From Desulfofustis sp. (GTDB taxonomy: Bacteria > Desulfobacterota > Desulfobulbia > Desulfobulbales > Desulfocapsaceae): 61,480 nucleotides of DNA. The stretch lies in assembly GCA_013042475.1 (NCBI GenBank), contig JABDQA010000016.1, positions 1 through 61,480 of the forward strand, given 5' to 3'. Shown one piece after another: positions 46,931-56,720 of the stretch (its first letter is position 1; the number at the start of each line of letters is the position of its first letter). A program made the position numbers and the translations under genes. The notes beneath the pieces are model-generated. The model was not told the DNA's origin. It was given only the letters and a program-made list of their open reading frames with translations, and did no database searches.

Positions 46931-48115
46931 TCAGGACCTGTAATCGGCATTGATTTTCACATAGTCGATTGACAAGTCACAGGTGTACACCTCTTCGCAA
47001 CCGGTTCCGTCCTGGAGGTCTATACAAACGGTAAAGTGTCTGTTTTTAAGAATCTTACTGGCATTCTTTTCCGCCTCTTGGCCCTTGCCAATGCCGTTCT
47101 TAACGATAACCACATCACCGAAGGCGATGTCGACCTTTTCCGAATTGAAGCGTATGCCAGATCTGCCCATCGCCCCGAGAATACGGCCCCAATTGGCGTC
47201 TTCCCCGAAAAACGCCGCTTTCACTAGATTTGAATTAGCTACGGTTCGGGCCATCTGCTCGGCATCCTGATCCTCCTTGGCACCGCAGACCCGTATCGTG
47301 ATTCTTTTGGTCGCTCCCTCACCATCTTCGACTATTTTGAGCGCCAGCTCCTTGCAGACCTCTTCCAGGCAATCCTCGAACAACTCATAATCGGGATGCT
47401 GACTGTCTTCAATCCAGCTATTCTCGGCGGTGCCGTTGGCCATCACCAGAACCATGTCGTTGGTGCTGGTATCGCCGTCCACGGTTATCCGGTTAAAGGT
47501 TGTCTCGACTGCAGACTTGAGGGCGTTTTTAAGTTCTGGAAAACTTATCTGGGCATCGGTCAGGATATAAGCGAGCATGGTTGCCATGTTCGGCATTATC
47601 ATACCCGAGCCCTTAGCCATGCCCATAAAATTAACCTCTTTGCCGCCTATTACCACCGTCCTGGCAACAGTTTTGGGTACCGTGTCGGTGGTCAAGATCG
47701 CCTCGGCCACCTGGTTGAAATGCTCATCTGAAAGGTTGGCAACAAGCGCATCCATATTGTTTTCAAATGCAGCCACGTTGAGCGGCAGCCCAATCACACC
47801 GGTGGAGGCAACAAGCACCATTTCTTCAGGTATACGAAGGGCCTCTGCTACCAGGCGACTGGTATGCAGGGCCGCCTCCATCCCCTCTTTACCTGTACAG
47901 GCATTGGCATTTCCGCTATTGACCAGAAGTGCCTGGCAGCGCCCCTGTTTCAATCTGTCGATACTCAAGTGTACCGGGGCTGCCTTTACCTGATTGGTAG
48001 TAAATACACCGGCTGCAACAGCAGGTGTGCGGCTGTAGATCAACCCCAGGTCGAGGCGATCCTGGTATTTGATGCCGGCAGCCACGGCAGACAAAGAAAA
48101 ATCTTTCAATATCAT
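46931..48115 (-). CDS. argJ: Ornithine acetyltransferase (glutamate N-acetyltransferase)
   Basis: The 394-residue self-cleaving enzyme transfers acetyl from N-acetylornithine to glutamate in arginine synthesis. The autoprocessing site lies in GSGMIMPNMATMLAY (Thr of ATML), with NSGNANACTG and the DGDTSTNDMV segment. Whether it also makes N-acetylglutamate from acetyl-CoA (bifunctional) cannot be read here. A separate short ArgA at 56213 would supply that step. It heads the leftward run that ends with the gamma-glutamyl genes. Confidence 0.96.
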   Translation of the reverse strand: MILKDFSLSAVAAGIKYQDRLDLGLIYSRTPAVAAGVFTTNQVKAAPVHLSIDRLKQGRCQALLVNSGNANACTGKEGMEAALHTSRLVAEALRIPEEMVLVASTGVIGLPLNVAAFENNMDALVANLSDEHFNQVAEAILTTDTVPKTVARTVVIGGKEVNFMGMAKGSGMIMPNMATMLAYILTDAQISFPELKNALKSAVETTFNRITVDGDTSTNDMVLVMANGTAENSWIEDSQHPDYELFEDCLEEVCKELALKIVEDGEGATKRITIRVCGAKEDQDAEQMARTVANSNLVKAAFFGEDANWGRILGAMGRSGIRFNSEKVDIAFGDVVIVKNGIGKGQEAEKNASKILKNRHFTVCIDLQDGTGCEEVYTCDLSIDYVKINADYRS

Positions 48116-48188
48116 CGTAAAATCCAGTATAGTTTCAATATGTCCAGATACTTGCGCTTATTTACGTGACTCCTCCGTGCCGATATCT

Positions 48189-48224
48189 CCACCACTGTCG
48201 ACACAGCCACCACTGTCGACACAG
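48189..48224. repeat. Two tandem copies of an 18-bp unit with a palindromic core
   Basis: CCACCACTGTCGACACAG occurs twice head to tail (48189-48206 and 48207-48224). Each copy contains the palindrome TGTCGACA. It lies in the 211-bp divergent gap between argJ and cls, about 75-110 bases from either start, which fits an operator but proves nothing. The rest of the gap shows no gene. Confidence 0.85.
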
Positions 48225-48326
48225 TTTTAAGAACAGAAATACATCAGCATTATAGGTGACAACCAGATGTTTAACAACAGTGAAAGCAAAGATTTAGTCC
48301 TCAGTCAGCCGATTGCTCGATAGTTC

Positions 48327-49832
48327 ATGACCACAGAACAAGCTCACTGGATTTTCACCATTTATCCGACCCTTGTTCTGCTTGCCGATCTGACCATCAG
48401 GATTGGTCTGTCGATTCGAGTCATTATGCGTAAACGCCCCCATGGCGTTACCTTAGCCTGGTTGATCGTCATTCTAGTCGTACCGTTTCTCGGTGCGCTA
48501 ATCTACTTGTTCGTCGGCGAGAACCGCATATCAGAAAAACGGATCGCCCGCTCACGACAAAGCCAGGATTACTACCAATACTGGCTTAATTCATTACGAA
48601 ACAGGTCCCCAGTAAATTGGGATGATATGGTTGATACCTGCCTGCCCCTGCACAACCAGGCCGAACAGCTCATCGGCATCCCGGCGCTGGCTGGCAATCA
48701 ACTCCAACTGATCGAAACGCCCGACGAAATTCTCGATGCCATCGCTGAAGATATTCGAAAGGCCCGCACCACTTGTCACCTGCAATTCTATATCTGGCAG
48801 GAAGGCGGAAAAGTTACGGAAATCGAAAATGCATTGGTCGATGCAGCGGCCAGAGGGGTGACCTGCAGGGTGCTTGTCGACTCAATAGGGAGCCAGGATT
48901 TTCTTAAAAGCGACCGCAAAAAAGAGCTGCTGGCTGCGGGAATTAAAATTAGAGAAGCTCTGCCCGCCGGTATTATAAAAGCGCTCTTCGCCCGCATCGA
49001 TATACGCAACCATCGTAAGATTGCAGTCATAGATGGCGAAATCGCCTATACAGGCAGCCAGAATATGGTTGATCCCCGCTACTTTAAAAAGGAGTCTGGC
49101 GTCGGCCAGTGGGTCGATGTCATGGTCAGGATCACCGGTCCAGTAGTCGAGAGTCTGGCCGGCACCTTCACCAGCGACTGGTACCTGGAATCAGATGATC
49201 AATACGTTCAGTTCCTCCAGCAGGGAGATACTTTTGAAAATCTTCGTCAGCTGTTCGATGTGCACGTAGTTGAAAAAACAGGGGAAACCGCCGTTCAGCT
49301 CGTCCCTTCCGGCCCCGGCCTGGTGCCCGAGGCCATTCATTCACTGTTGTTGACGACAATCTATTCGGCCCGTGACGAGCTGGTCCTGACCACTCCCTAC
49401 TTCGTACCCGATGAACCCCTGTTGACTGCGCTTAAGTCTGCAGCCCAGAGGGGTGTCCATGTGACTTTGATCGTTCCTAAAAAAAATGACTCGAGAATGG
49501 TTCACTATGCCAGCCAGGCCCATTATGTTGAACTGGCCAAGTCTGGTGTGAGGATCATGCTTTTCAACGATGGACTATTACATTCGAAAACCATCACCGT
49601 GGATCGGGAATTCTCGCTTTTCGGCTCGGTGAACCTCGATATGCGAAGTTTCTGGCTCAACTTCGAGGCGACCCTGTTCATCTACGACCGTGTTTTTGCA
49701 GATAAGATCAGGACCATTCAAGCCCAGTACATGGATCGATCAGAAGAGGTCGAGCTCGATGAAATAGAACGCAGACCGGTGATAAACAGGTTCAAAGAGA
49801 ACATTGCGCTGCTGATCGGGCCGCTGCTCTAA
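48327..49832 (+). CDS. cls: Cardiolipin synthase
   Basis: The 501-residue phospholipase D superfamily enzyme has two N-terminal membrane segments (about 10-30 and 40-62) and two HKD motifs: HRKIAVIDGEIAYTGSQN near residue 230 and HSKTITVDREFSLFGSVN near 420. This is the ClsA layout, which joins two phosphatidylglycerols. The lipid substrate is by family. The phosphoesterase gene follows after 22 bp. Confidence 0.94.
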   Translation: MTTEQAHWIFTIYPTLVLLADLTIRIGLSIRVIMRKRPHGVTLAWLIVILVVPFLGALIYLFVGENRISEKRIARSRQSQDYYQYWLNSLRNRSPVNWDDMVDTCLPLHNQAEQLIGIPALAGNQLQLIETPDEILDAIAEDIRKARTTCHLQFYIWQEGGKVTEIENALVDAAARGVTCRVLVDSIGSQDFLKSDRKKELLAAGIKIREALPAGIIKALFARIDIRNHRKIAVIDGEIAYTGSQNMVDPRYFKKESGVGQWVDVMVRITGPVVESLAGTFTSDWYLESDDQYVQFLQQGDTFENLRQLFDVHVVEKTGETAVQLVPSGPGLVPEAIHSLLLTTIYSARDELVLTTPYFVPDEPLLTALKSAAQRGVHVTLIVPKKNDSRMVHYASQAHYVELAKSGVRIMLFNDGLLHSKTITVDREFSLFGSVNLDMRSFWLNFEATLFIYDRVFADKIRTIQAQYMDRSEEVELDEIERRPVINRFKENIALLIGPLL

Positions 49833-49854
49833 ATCTGCCTCAACCAGTTCTGGA

Positions 49855-50604
49855 ATGGTTTTTATGCGCATTCTTTTGATCTCAGATATTCATGCTAATT
49901 TTGTGGCGCTCGAAGCGGTCGCCGCCCGCTTTCCACCACAAAGTTTCGATCTGATTCTCAACGGCGGCGACTCGTTGGTTTATGGCCCCTTTCCCAACGA
50001 GACCATAGACTGGCTCAAAAGCCATGGCGCACTCTCTATCCTGGGCAACACAGACTGCCATGTCATTACCCTGCTCAAGGGAAGCACATTTAAAAAACCC
50101 CGCAAGGCGGAAAAGAGAATTATGTACGGCTGGACCGCTGCCGAGCTGAGCGAAGAGAATCGCAGCTGGTTATGTAATCAGCCAATGTCGCGGGACATAT
50201 TTGCTTCAATAGAATTGGTTAACCAGGATCGGCAGACGATTTTGGCTATGCATCACGGCAGTCCCGCCGACCCGGATGAGTTTCTCTTCGCCACCACACC
50301 GGCTTGCCGCTATCAAGAATTGGCCAAACTAGTCACCGCCCCTCTTGTCACTATTGGCCACAGCCATCAGCAGTTCACGACTGAGGCAGATGGAGTGACC
50401 TTCATCAACCCAGGCAGCACCGGCAGGATGTTCGACGGCAAGATCAGCGGCGGTTGTGCAATGATCACAGTGGGGAAGAAAAGATCCACCGTCGACCTGT
50501 ACCGCATTCCTTATTCTGCGACCGCCGTCGCCGACGAGATCAGAAGACAGCGGCTGCCCTCAATCTATGTTGAGATGTTTTTATCCGGCCGAAAACTCAA
50601 TTAA
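49855..50604 (+). CDS. YfcE/MJ0936-type metallophosphoesterase
   Basis: This 249-residue calcineurin-like phosphoesterase has the metal-site series SDIHAN, NGGDSLVYGP, GNTDCH, MHHGSP and GHSHQQF, with INPGSTGRMF closing the fold. The likely start is the ATG at 49864 (MRILLISDIHAN), with another three codons earlier. The family acts on phosphodiesters or phosphoproteins; the substrate is unknown. It is probably in an operon with cls, and ppk2 follows after 112 bp. Confidence 0.88.
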   Translation: MVFMRILLISDIHANFVALEAVAARFPPQSFDLILNGGDSLVYGPFPNETIDWLKSHGALSILGNTDCHVITLLKGSTFKKPRKAEKRIMYGWTAAELSEENRSWLCNQPMSRDIFASIELVNQDRQTILAMHHGSPADPDEFLFATTPACRYQELAKLVTAPLVTIGHSHQQFTTEADGVTFINPGSTGRMFDGKISGGCAMITVGKKRSTVDLYRIPYSATAVADEIRRQRLPSIYVEMFLSGRKLN

Positions 50605-50716
50605 TGTTAATTACCATTTGCTTTGACTGAGCTGCCTCTGGTAGATTCTTGTCAGGGTTTTGTAAAAAATTCCACTTGCACTTAAGCCTCATTCCCTTCG
50701 AATACGGAGCCAGATC

Positions 50717-51628
50717 ATGGGTGACAACGGCAAAAAAGATAAGAAATCGAAAGGCACAAGAAGCGATATCAAGCTTCAGGAGCTCACCGCTCTGCGCAAT
50801 CTCGATGCCAAAGACGGCAAGGACAGAACAGCCATCTGGATCAAAAACTGGCATCTTGCCTACGAATATGAATTGAGACGTCTGCAGGTCGAACTGATGA
50901 AGCTGCAGAGCACCATGCAGGCAGAGGGCAAAAGAGTGCTGCTGATTTTCGAAGGCCGCGATGCCGCCGGCAAGGGGGGCACCATCAAAAGGTTCATCGC
51001 CCATCTCAACCCCCGGTATACCAAAGTCACCGCCCTGACCAAGCCCAACGAGACCGAATCGACACAATGGTATTTTCAACGCTACATCAGTCAACTTCCC
51101 GCTGCCGGTGAAATGGTGTTTTTCGATCGCAGCTGGTACAACCGCGCCATGGTTGAACCGGTCATGGGCTTCTGCACCGATGAGCAGAACAAGCGTTTTC
51201 TGAAAGACGTGCCCCAGCTCGAAGAGCTCATCGTCAAGGATGGGATCAGGCTCTTCAAGTTCTATTTTTCGGTATCAAAGGAAGTTCAGAAGGACCGATT
51301 CGAATCAAGGCGTGAAGACCCCCTCAAGCAATACAAACTTTCGCCAGTCGACAACCTCGCTCAGAAATACTGGGATCAGTACTCGCTGCGCAAATTTCAG
51401 ATGCTGCAGGAGACGAACAGAACCATCGCCCCCTGGACCATCATCCGCTCAGACAACAAAAAAATGGCCCGGATCAACTGCATCAGGTACGTATTGAGTC
51501 AACTTGATTACGAGGGGAAACTACCGGATGACGAACTGGTGCCAGATCCCGATATCATCGTCTCGGGCATCGACGAATTGAAGCATATGGAAGAACATCT
51601 GATGAATCCGGAGAAGCTCTACGGTTAG
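50717..51628 (+). CDS. ppk2: Polyphosphate kinase 2
   Basis: This 303-residue P-loop kinase of the PPK2 family has Walker A EGRDAAGKGG (residues 80-88) and Walker B FFDRSWYNRA, with the lid region RREDPLKQYKLSPVD. It moves phosphate between polyphosphate and nucleotides, most often making NTP/NDP from polyphosphate. A basic N-terminal extension (KKDKKSKGT) precedes the core. A CHAD protein gene 4 kb away is a possible polyphosphate partner. The stop lies in an inverted repeat (51619-51646). Confidence 0.93.
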   Translation: MGDNGKKDKKSKGTRSDIKLQELTALRNLDAKDGKDRTAIWIKNWHLAYEYELRRLQVELMKLQSTMQAEGKRVLLIFEGRDAAGKGGTIKRFIAHLNPRYTKVTALTKPNETESTQWYFQRYISQLPAAGEMVFFDRSWYNRAMVEPVMGFCTDEQNKRFLKDVPQLEELIVKDGIRLFKFYFSVSKEVQKDRFESRREDPLKQYKLSPVDNLAQKYWDQYSLRKFQMLQETNRTIAPWTIIRSDNKKMARINCIRYVLSQLDYEGKLPDDELVPDPDIIVSGIDELKHMEEHLMNPEKLYG

Positions 51629-51646
51629 AGGTATTCCCAACCGTAG
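51619..51646. repeat. Inverted repeat at the end of ppk2
   Basis: CTACGGTT, 12-base loop, AACCGTAG: perfect 8-bp arms spanning the ppk2 stop codon. No T-run follows directly on either strand, so it is at best a weak bidirectional terminator between the convergent ppk2 and P-II genes. Confidence 0.5.
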
Positions 51647-51652
51647 ACAGGC

Positions 51653-51988
51653 TCAGGTCTTTTTTGAGTCCATCGCATTAAGCTGGCTCTCAAGCCCAAT
51701 CACTTCATCCACCGGCACCACAAAGGCGATACCAGTGCCTGGTTTGTGAAATTCTCCAGCAATCCGAATTGCTTCGATCACCGGCTTAACCAGGTGACTC
51801 CCCAACAGAAACATGATGATATCTGTCTGCATTTCGAGGGTCAGACCAAAAAATGATTTTGCCTCACGGATACCGGTACCCCGGGCCGGAATAATCGTCG
51901 CCCCGGTCGCACCTGCCGCTTTCCCAGCATCAACAACGCGGTCAGTATAGTCGGGTTTAACGCTGGCCATTATCACTTTAAAGTCCAT
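51653..51988 (-). CDS. P-II-like signalling protein linked to DUF1538
   Basis: The 111-residue protein shows the ferredoxin-like P-II fold pattern: FKVIMASVKPDYTDRVVDAGKAAGATGATII, a short loop GIREAKSFFG in place of the T-loop, then MQTDIIMFLL, a helix, and GTGIAFVVPVDEVIGL. The T-loop is shorter than in GlnB/GlnK and lacks the uridylylated Tyr51 context, so classical uridylylation is not expected. The ATG at 51986-51988 has GGAG nine bases upstream and overlaps the end of the DUF1538 gene by 11 bases. It probably senses a nucleotide or ion and gates the DUF1538 pair; inferred. Confidence 0.82.
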   Translation of the reverse strand: MDFKVIMASVKPDYTDRVVDAGKAAGATGATIIPARGTGIREAKSFFGLTLEMQTDIIMFLLGSHLVKPVIEAIRIAGEFHKPGTGIAFVVPVDEVIGLESQLNAMDSKKT

Positions 51989-52781
51989 CTTCTTTCTCCT
52001 CTTTTCTGGGCTGTCTATTTTTAGCATACCAGACGGTAAACTGGCCATAAGCCAGAACCGCGATAATGGGAAACAGGCTGGCAAAAGCTATGAGGCCGAA
52101 CCCATCCAGGGCAGGATCTCGGCCGGGCACCGTTTTTGCGAGTCCGAGTCCAAGAGCAGCAACAATGGGAACGGTCACGGTCGAAGTGGTCACTCCGCCG
52201 GAATCATAAGCAAGGGCAATTATTTTCTTGGGTGCATAAAATGTCTGTATGACGACGACTATATATCCCGCCAGAATGTAGAGATAAAGCGGGGTACCGG
52301 TAACAATGCGGAAGCATCCGAGAGCAATGCCCACGGCCACACCGATGGCCACGACAATACGCAGCCCCAGTTTATCTATGGTACCAGCTGAGACCTCATT
52401 TGCTTTATAGGCGACGGCCATCAATGAAGGCTCAGCTATAGTGGTGGCAAACCCAATGGCTGCCCCGAATACATAAACCCAGCCGTATTCTCTCCAGTCA
52501 GCCGTCAGATATTCAACACCGATGCCGACGATGAAATGCGGATCTGAGAGCTGTCTGGCCATCGCCTCACCAACGGGAAACAGAGCCTTTTCAAGACCGA
52601 TCAGAAAGAGGGTGAGGCCGATGATCACGTGAACAACGCCAATCAGAACACTTTTGAGGCGGGGAATAGACCGTTTCAGAACTACGATCTGAAAGAAGAC
52701 AATCATGCAGACGATGGGCGCCACGTCACCCAGCGTAGTCAGAAGCACTTCGAAAAAATCAATCAGAACCTGCACGCTCAC
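51978..52781 (-). CDS. DUF1538 membrane protein, second copy
   Basis: The 267-residue protein has about seven membrane segments. Conserved blocks are [36 protein letters not shown] and, near the end, [21 protein letters not shown] followed by [19 protein letters not shown]. The Thr/Ser-rich turn resembles a permeation or substrate site. The start is GTG (52779-52781), one base after the stop of the paralogue, with GAGG overlapping; the exact start is uncertain. Function is unknown; a transporter or channel is likely. It shares its main motifs with the 52783-53550 gene. Confidence 0.85.
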   Translation of the reverse strand: MSVQVLIDFFEVLLTTLGDVAPIVCMIVFFQIVVLKRSIPRLKSVLIGVVHVIIGLTLFLIGLEKALFPVGEAMARQLSDPHFIVGIGVEYLTADWREYGWVYVFGAAIGFATTIAEPSLMAVAYKANEVSAGTIDKLGLRIVVAIGVAVGIALGCFRIVTGTPLYLYILAGYIVVVIQTFYAPKKIIALAYDSGGVTTSTVTVPIVAALGLGLAKTVPGRDPALDGFGLIAFASLFPIIAVLAYGQFTVWYAKNRQPRKEEKEDGL

Positions 52782-52782
52782 C

Positions 52783-53550
52783 TCAATTGAAAATGATCAT
52801 GCCGTAGCCCATGACGAACATCATGGGAAAAAGACTGGCAAAGGCGATCAATCCAAAACCGTCGACCAACGGATTGCGTCCTCTGATAATGGTGGCCAGT
52901 CCCACCCCAAGAGCGGTTACCAGGGGTACGGTCACCGTCGAGGTGGTGACGCCACCCGCGTCATAGGCTATTCCAATAATCTCCTTGGGCGCAAACGGGG
53001 TAATCGCCATGACGCAGCAATACCCACCGATGATCAGATAGTGGATAGGTATACCTTTCAATATCCTGAAGACCCCAACCACTACGGCAAGTCCCACGGA
53101 GACGGCTACGGAAATGCGCAAGCCTCTGCTGTAGGACTCGAGTGATTCCTGGGCCGGATCGATAAGGTTGGAGGCGGCGGCGATGGCGGCTGACTTGTCG
53201 GCGACGGCAATGAGGGAGGGTTCGGCAATGGTGGTGGTAAATCCAAGCCCAAAAGAAAAAATCAGCAGCCAGAAAATAGAACCCTTTCTGGCCAGCGCTT
53301 CGGCAAGGGTCTCACCGATGGGAAACAGACCGGTCTCCAATCCCTGAATGAAGAGACTCAGACCACTAACCACAAGCAGGCAACCGAACAGGATATCGGC
53401 AATGGCGGGAAGAGGCTGTTTTATAACGAAGGCTTGAAAAAAGGCGATAACCAAGACAATCGGAAGCAGATCAACGGCTGAGTCACGAAGCCTCACTACC
53501 ATCGCACTCAGAAGTTGGCGTACTGCTCTGGCTGTCTTGCCTTTGTTCAA
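52783..53550 (-). CDS. DUF1538 membrane protein, first copy
   Basis: The 255-residue paralogue of the next gene has a basic N-terminus and about seven membrane segments. Shared blocks are [59 protein letters not shown] and [19 protein letters not shown]. The start taken is a TTG (53548-53550) overlapping the secA TGA as TTGA; an ATG 16 codons later is the alternative. The tandem paralogues probably form a heterodimer, as DUF1538 halves occur fused in some proteins. Confidence 0.85.
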   Translation of the reverse strand: MNKGKTARAVRQLLSAMVVRLRDSAVDLLPIVLVIAFFQAFVIKQPLPAIADILFGCLLVVSGLSLFIQGLETGLFPIGETLAEALARKGSIFWLLIFSFGLGFTTTIAEPSLIAVADKSAAIAAASNLIDPAQESLESYSRGLRISVAVSVGLAVVVGVFRILKGIPIHYLIIGGYCCVMAITPFAPKEIIGIAYDAGGVTTSTVTVPLVTALGVGLATIIRGRNPLVDGFGLIAFASLFPMMFVMGYGMIIFN

Positions 53551-56096
53551 GTCAGTTTACCACAGCACTTTTTATATTTTTTTCCCGACCCACAAGGACA
53601 GGGGGCGTTGCGACCAATCTTGTCTCCCTCTCTCTTGATAGGTTCGCGTGGTTTCCCATTTTCCCCGGCTGCCCTTTTGTGCATCTGCATCTCCTGTTCC
53701 TGACGCTGACGCCGCTCCTCCTCGATCCGCTCGACCTCTTCTTCCTGGACCAGACGCACATGCATAAGGGTCTTGATGGTCTGCAGTTTGACAGTCCTGA
53801 TCATGTTCATGAACAGATCAAACGCTTCTTTCTTGTACTCGTTGAGCGGGTTCTTCTGACCGTAGCCCCTGAGGCCGATGCCCTCTTTGAGATGATCCAT
53901 GCTGAGCAGATGCTCTTTCCAATGGCTGTCGACAATCTGTAACAGGATGATGCGTTCTATTTGACGCTGGTTCTCGACCCCGTTGGCGTCTTCCTGGGCC
54001 AGGCGCGCCTGTTCGGCGATATCGGCAATGGCCGGATGCAGAGTTTCAGCGTTAAATTCGCTCTTCTGCTTGTCGCTCCACTCAGGTTTGCGACCGAAAA
54101 TGTCGGCGATTTGCTGCTCGCAGTATTCCCAATCCCAATCCTTGGCATCTATCCTTTCCTGGGCAACCTCTGTGACAATTCCCCCGATCAGATCCTCGGT
54201 CATGTCCTCGAGTACCTGCTGCAGGTTGTCCCCTTCCAGCACCTCGCGCCGCTGCTGGTAGATGACCTCCCGCTGTTTGTTCATGACGTCGTCATATTCG
54301 AGCAGGTGCTTACGAATATCGAAATGGTGCCCCTCTACCTTGCGTTGGGCATTCTCGATGGCCCTGGTGATCATATTGTGCTCGATGGGCTCATCCTCCT
54401 CCATACCAAGCTTGTCCATGATGCCGGAAATCCTGCCGGAACCGAAAATGCGCAGCAGATCGTCTTCAAGGGACAGATAAAAACGAGAAGAACCCGGATC
54501 GCCTTGACGGCCTGAGCGGCCTCGGAGCTGATTGTCGATGCGTCTCGACTCGTGTCGGGACGTTCCCAGGATGTGAAGCCCACCGGCGTCTATCACTCCC
54601 TCACCCAGCTTGATATCGGTTCCTCTGCCGGCCATATTGGTGGCAATGGTGACTTTCCCCGCCTGGCCAGCCTCGGCAATTATTTCCGCCTCCCGCTCAT
54701 GGTGCTTGGCATTAAGCACCTCGTGGGGAACTTTCTGCTTTTTGAGCATTTGCGAAATCTGTTCCGACACGTCGATCGAGATGGTGCCCACCAGCACTGG
54801 TTGCCCCTTTTCGTGTTTCTCAGTAATTTCTTTGATGACCGACTGGTATTTAGCCTTCTCATTTTTATAGATGACATCAGCATAATCAATGCGGATCATC
54901 TCCATGTGGGTCGGCAACACGACCACGTCGAGATCATAGATTTTTTTGAACTCGGGGGCCTCGGTGTCGGCTGTACCGGTCATCCCGGCCAGCTTTTCGT
55001 ACATGCGGAAATAGTTCTGGAAAGTGATCGAAGCAAGTGTCTGGTTTTCCCGTTCTATTTTGACGTTTTCCTTGGCTTCGAGCGCCTGATGAAGGCCGTC
55101 GCTATAGCGCCTCCCCTCCATGGTCCTGCCGGTAAATTCATCGACGATCACCACCTGCCCGCTCTTGACAATGTAGTCGACATCCTTTTTGAACAGGACA
55201 TGGGCTTTCAGCGACTGATTTAGATGGTGAAGGTATTCGATGTTACGGGGGTCATAGAGGTTTTCTATTTTGAGCAGGTTCTCACCAAGAGCAATCCCGT
55301 CTTCGGTAAGGGAGACCTGGCGGCCTTTTTCATCAACCAGGTAGTGTTCTTCGCGCTTGAATTTGCGCATGATACGGTTGACGTTTTTATACAGGTCTGT
55401 GGAAATATCGGCCGGTCCTGAAATTATCAGCGGCGTCCTGGCTTCATCTATGAGTATGGAGTCGACCTCGTCGACAATCCCATAATTGAAGCCCCTCTGG
55501 CAAAAGTCATCCAGGGTAAACTTCATATTATCGCGCAGGTAATCAAAACCGAACTCATTATTGGTACCGTAGGTTACATCGGCTCGATAGGCTTCCCGCC
55601 GCTCGGCGTCATCCATATCATGGACGATGCGGCCGACACTCATTCCCAAGAATTTATAGACCTGCCCCATCCACTCGGCATCACGGGTGGCCAAATAGTC
55701 GTTCACCGTTACCACGTGCACACCTTTATCGGTGAGGCTGTTAAGGTAGACCGACAGAGTTGAGGTCAGAGTTTTCCCCTCTCCAGTTTTCATCTCGGCG
55801 ATACAGCCTTGGTGCAGAACTACGCCGCCGATGAGCTGGACATCGAAATGTCGCTCCCCAAGGATACGCTTTGACGCCTCTCTGATCACTGCAAATGACT
55901 CCGGCAGCAGGTCATCAAGCGGTTCCCCCTGGTCAGCACGCTGACGGAATTCTGCTGTTTTGGCTGCCAGGGCAGTATCATCAAGCTGCTGAACCTGAGG
56001 CTCCAGCTCGTTGATGCGGTTTACCAGCGGTTGAATCTGCTTGAGAACACGTTCGTTCTTACTGCCGAAAACTTTTGTGAGTATGTTTGCTATCAT
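53547..56096 (-). CDS. secA: Protein translocase ATPase SecA
   Basis: This 849-residue motor drives preproteins through SecYEG. Seen: [12 protein letters not shown] (Walker A, about residue 101), [16 protein letters not shown] (DEAD box), DMDDAER preprotein-binding region, [11 protein letters not shown] and [14 protein letters not shown] in the second ATPase domain. The zinc-binding tail is [13 protein letters not shown], which binds SecB or ribosome. The stop overlaps the start of the first DUF1538 gene, an unusual neighbour. Upstream is a 116-bp gap to the argA gene. Confidence 0.98.
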   Translation of the reverse strand: MIANILTKVFGSKNERVLKQIQPLVNRINELEPQVQQLDDTALAAKTAEFRQRADQGEPLDDLLPESFAVIREASKRILGERHFDVQLIGGVVLHQGCIAEMKTGEGKTLTSTLSVYLNSLTDKGVHVVTVNDYLATRDAEWMGQVYKFLGMSVGRIVHDMDDAERREAYRADVTYGTNNEFGFDYLRDNMKFTLDDFCQRGFNYGIVDEVDSILIDEARTPLIISGPADISTDLYKNVNRIMRKFKREEHYLVDEKGRQVSLTEDGIALGENLLKIENLYDPRNIEYLHHLNQSLKAHVLFKKDVDYIVKSGQVVIVDEFTGRTMEGRRYSDGLHQALEAKENVKIERENQTLASITFQNYFRMYEKLAGMTGTADTEAPEFKKIYDLDVVVLPTHMEMIRIDYADVIYKNEKAKYQSVIKEITEKHEKGQPVLVGTISIDVSEQISQMLKKQKVPHEVLNAKHHEREAEIIAEAGQAGKVTIATNMAGRGTDIKLGEGVIDAGGLHILGTSRHESRRIDNQLRGRSGRQGDPGSSRFYLSLEDDLLRIFGSGRISGIMDKLGMEEDEPIEHNMITRAIENAQRKVEGHHFDIRKHLLEYDDVMNKQREVIYQQRREVLEGDNLQQVLEDMTEDLIGGIVTEVAQERIDAKDWDWEYCEQQIADIFGRKPEWSDKQKSEFNAETLHPAIADIAEQARLAQEDANGVENQRQIERIILLQIVDSHWKEHLLSMDHLKEGIGLRGYGQKNPLNEYKKEAFDLFMNMIRTVKLQTIKTLMHVRLVQEEEVERIEEERRQRQEQEMQMHKRAAGENGKPREPIKREGDKIGRNAPCPCGSGKKYKKCCGKLT

Positions 56097-56212
56097 CGTA
56101 TCCGGATAGTTAAGTATTCAAAAAAACGGGGCTATGACGACCGGCATAGTAAACACGATCGGCCATTTTCGCAATCATCACTGGTGGATCGGAAACGGGT
56201 GCGTGCTGCTGG

Positions 56213-56680
56213 TTAAACTACGGCATCCCGAACCTGATACATCAAGGCCTCTTCATCGCAGTCAGGAAACATGGAACAATGAATGCAGTCGGCCCAGATT
56301 TTGTGGGGAAGTTCTTTCTTGTCGATGTCCTCAAACCCCAGCTTTCTGAAGAATCCGGGCTGATAGGTCAAGGTGAATATCCTGGTGATACCGTATTCCA
56401 CCGCCTCGCTGAGGCAACTCTGGACGAGGCTACTGCCGACACCCTGGAGCTGACCGTTTTCCAAAACAGCCAGCGAGCGGATTTCGGCCAGATTATCCCA
56501 GCAGATATGCAGAGAACAGACCCCTGATATCTCCTGATCACCTGAATCCCAAACCACAAAATCACGGAGATGGTCATAAAGAGAACTTATCGACCGACCA
56601 AGTAGAAGCTTCTGTTCAGCGTATTTCTGTAAGAGGGTATGAATCTGCCGGACGTCGTCCATTCGAGCTTTTCGTATCAT
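56213..56680 (-). CDS. argA: Short N-acetylglutamate synthase-type GNAT acetyltransferase
   Basis: The 155-residue protein is a single GNAT domain: IRKARMDDVRQIHTLLQKYA, EIRSLAVLENGQLQGVGSSLVQ (acetyl-CoA loop), FTLTYQPGFFRKLGFE. The C-terminal Cys motif IWADCIHCSMFPDCDE is that of the short ArgA used as N-acetylglutamate synthase in many bacteria lacking the long kinase-fused form. It follows argS and a small membrane protein, and argJ is in the same window, which supports an arginine role. Confidence 0.82.
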   Translation of the reverse strand: MIRKARMDDVRQIHTLLQKYAEQKLLLGRSISSLYDHLRDFVVWDSGDQEISGVCSLHICWDNLAEIRSLAVLENGQLQGVGSSLVQSCLSEAVEYGITRIFTLTYQPGFFRKLGFEDIDKKELPHKIWADCIHCSMFPDCDEEALMYQVRDAVV

Positions 56681-56720
56681 CGCTTTGCGTAACTTCCAAA
56701 CTGGTAGCTAAAAAGTAACC

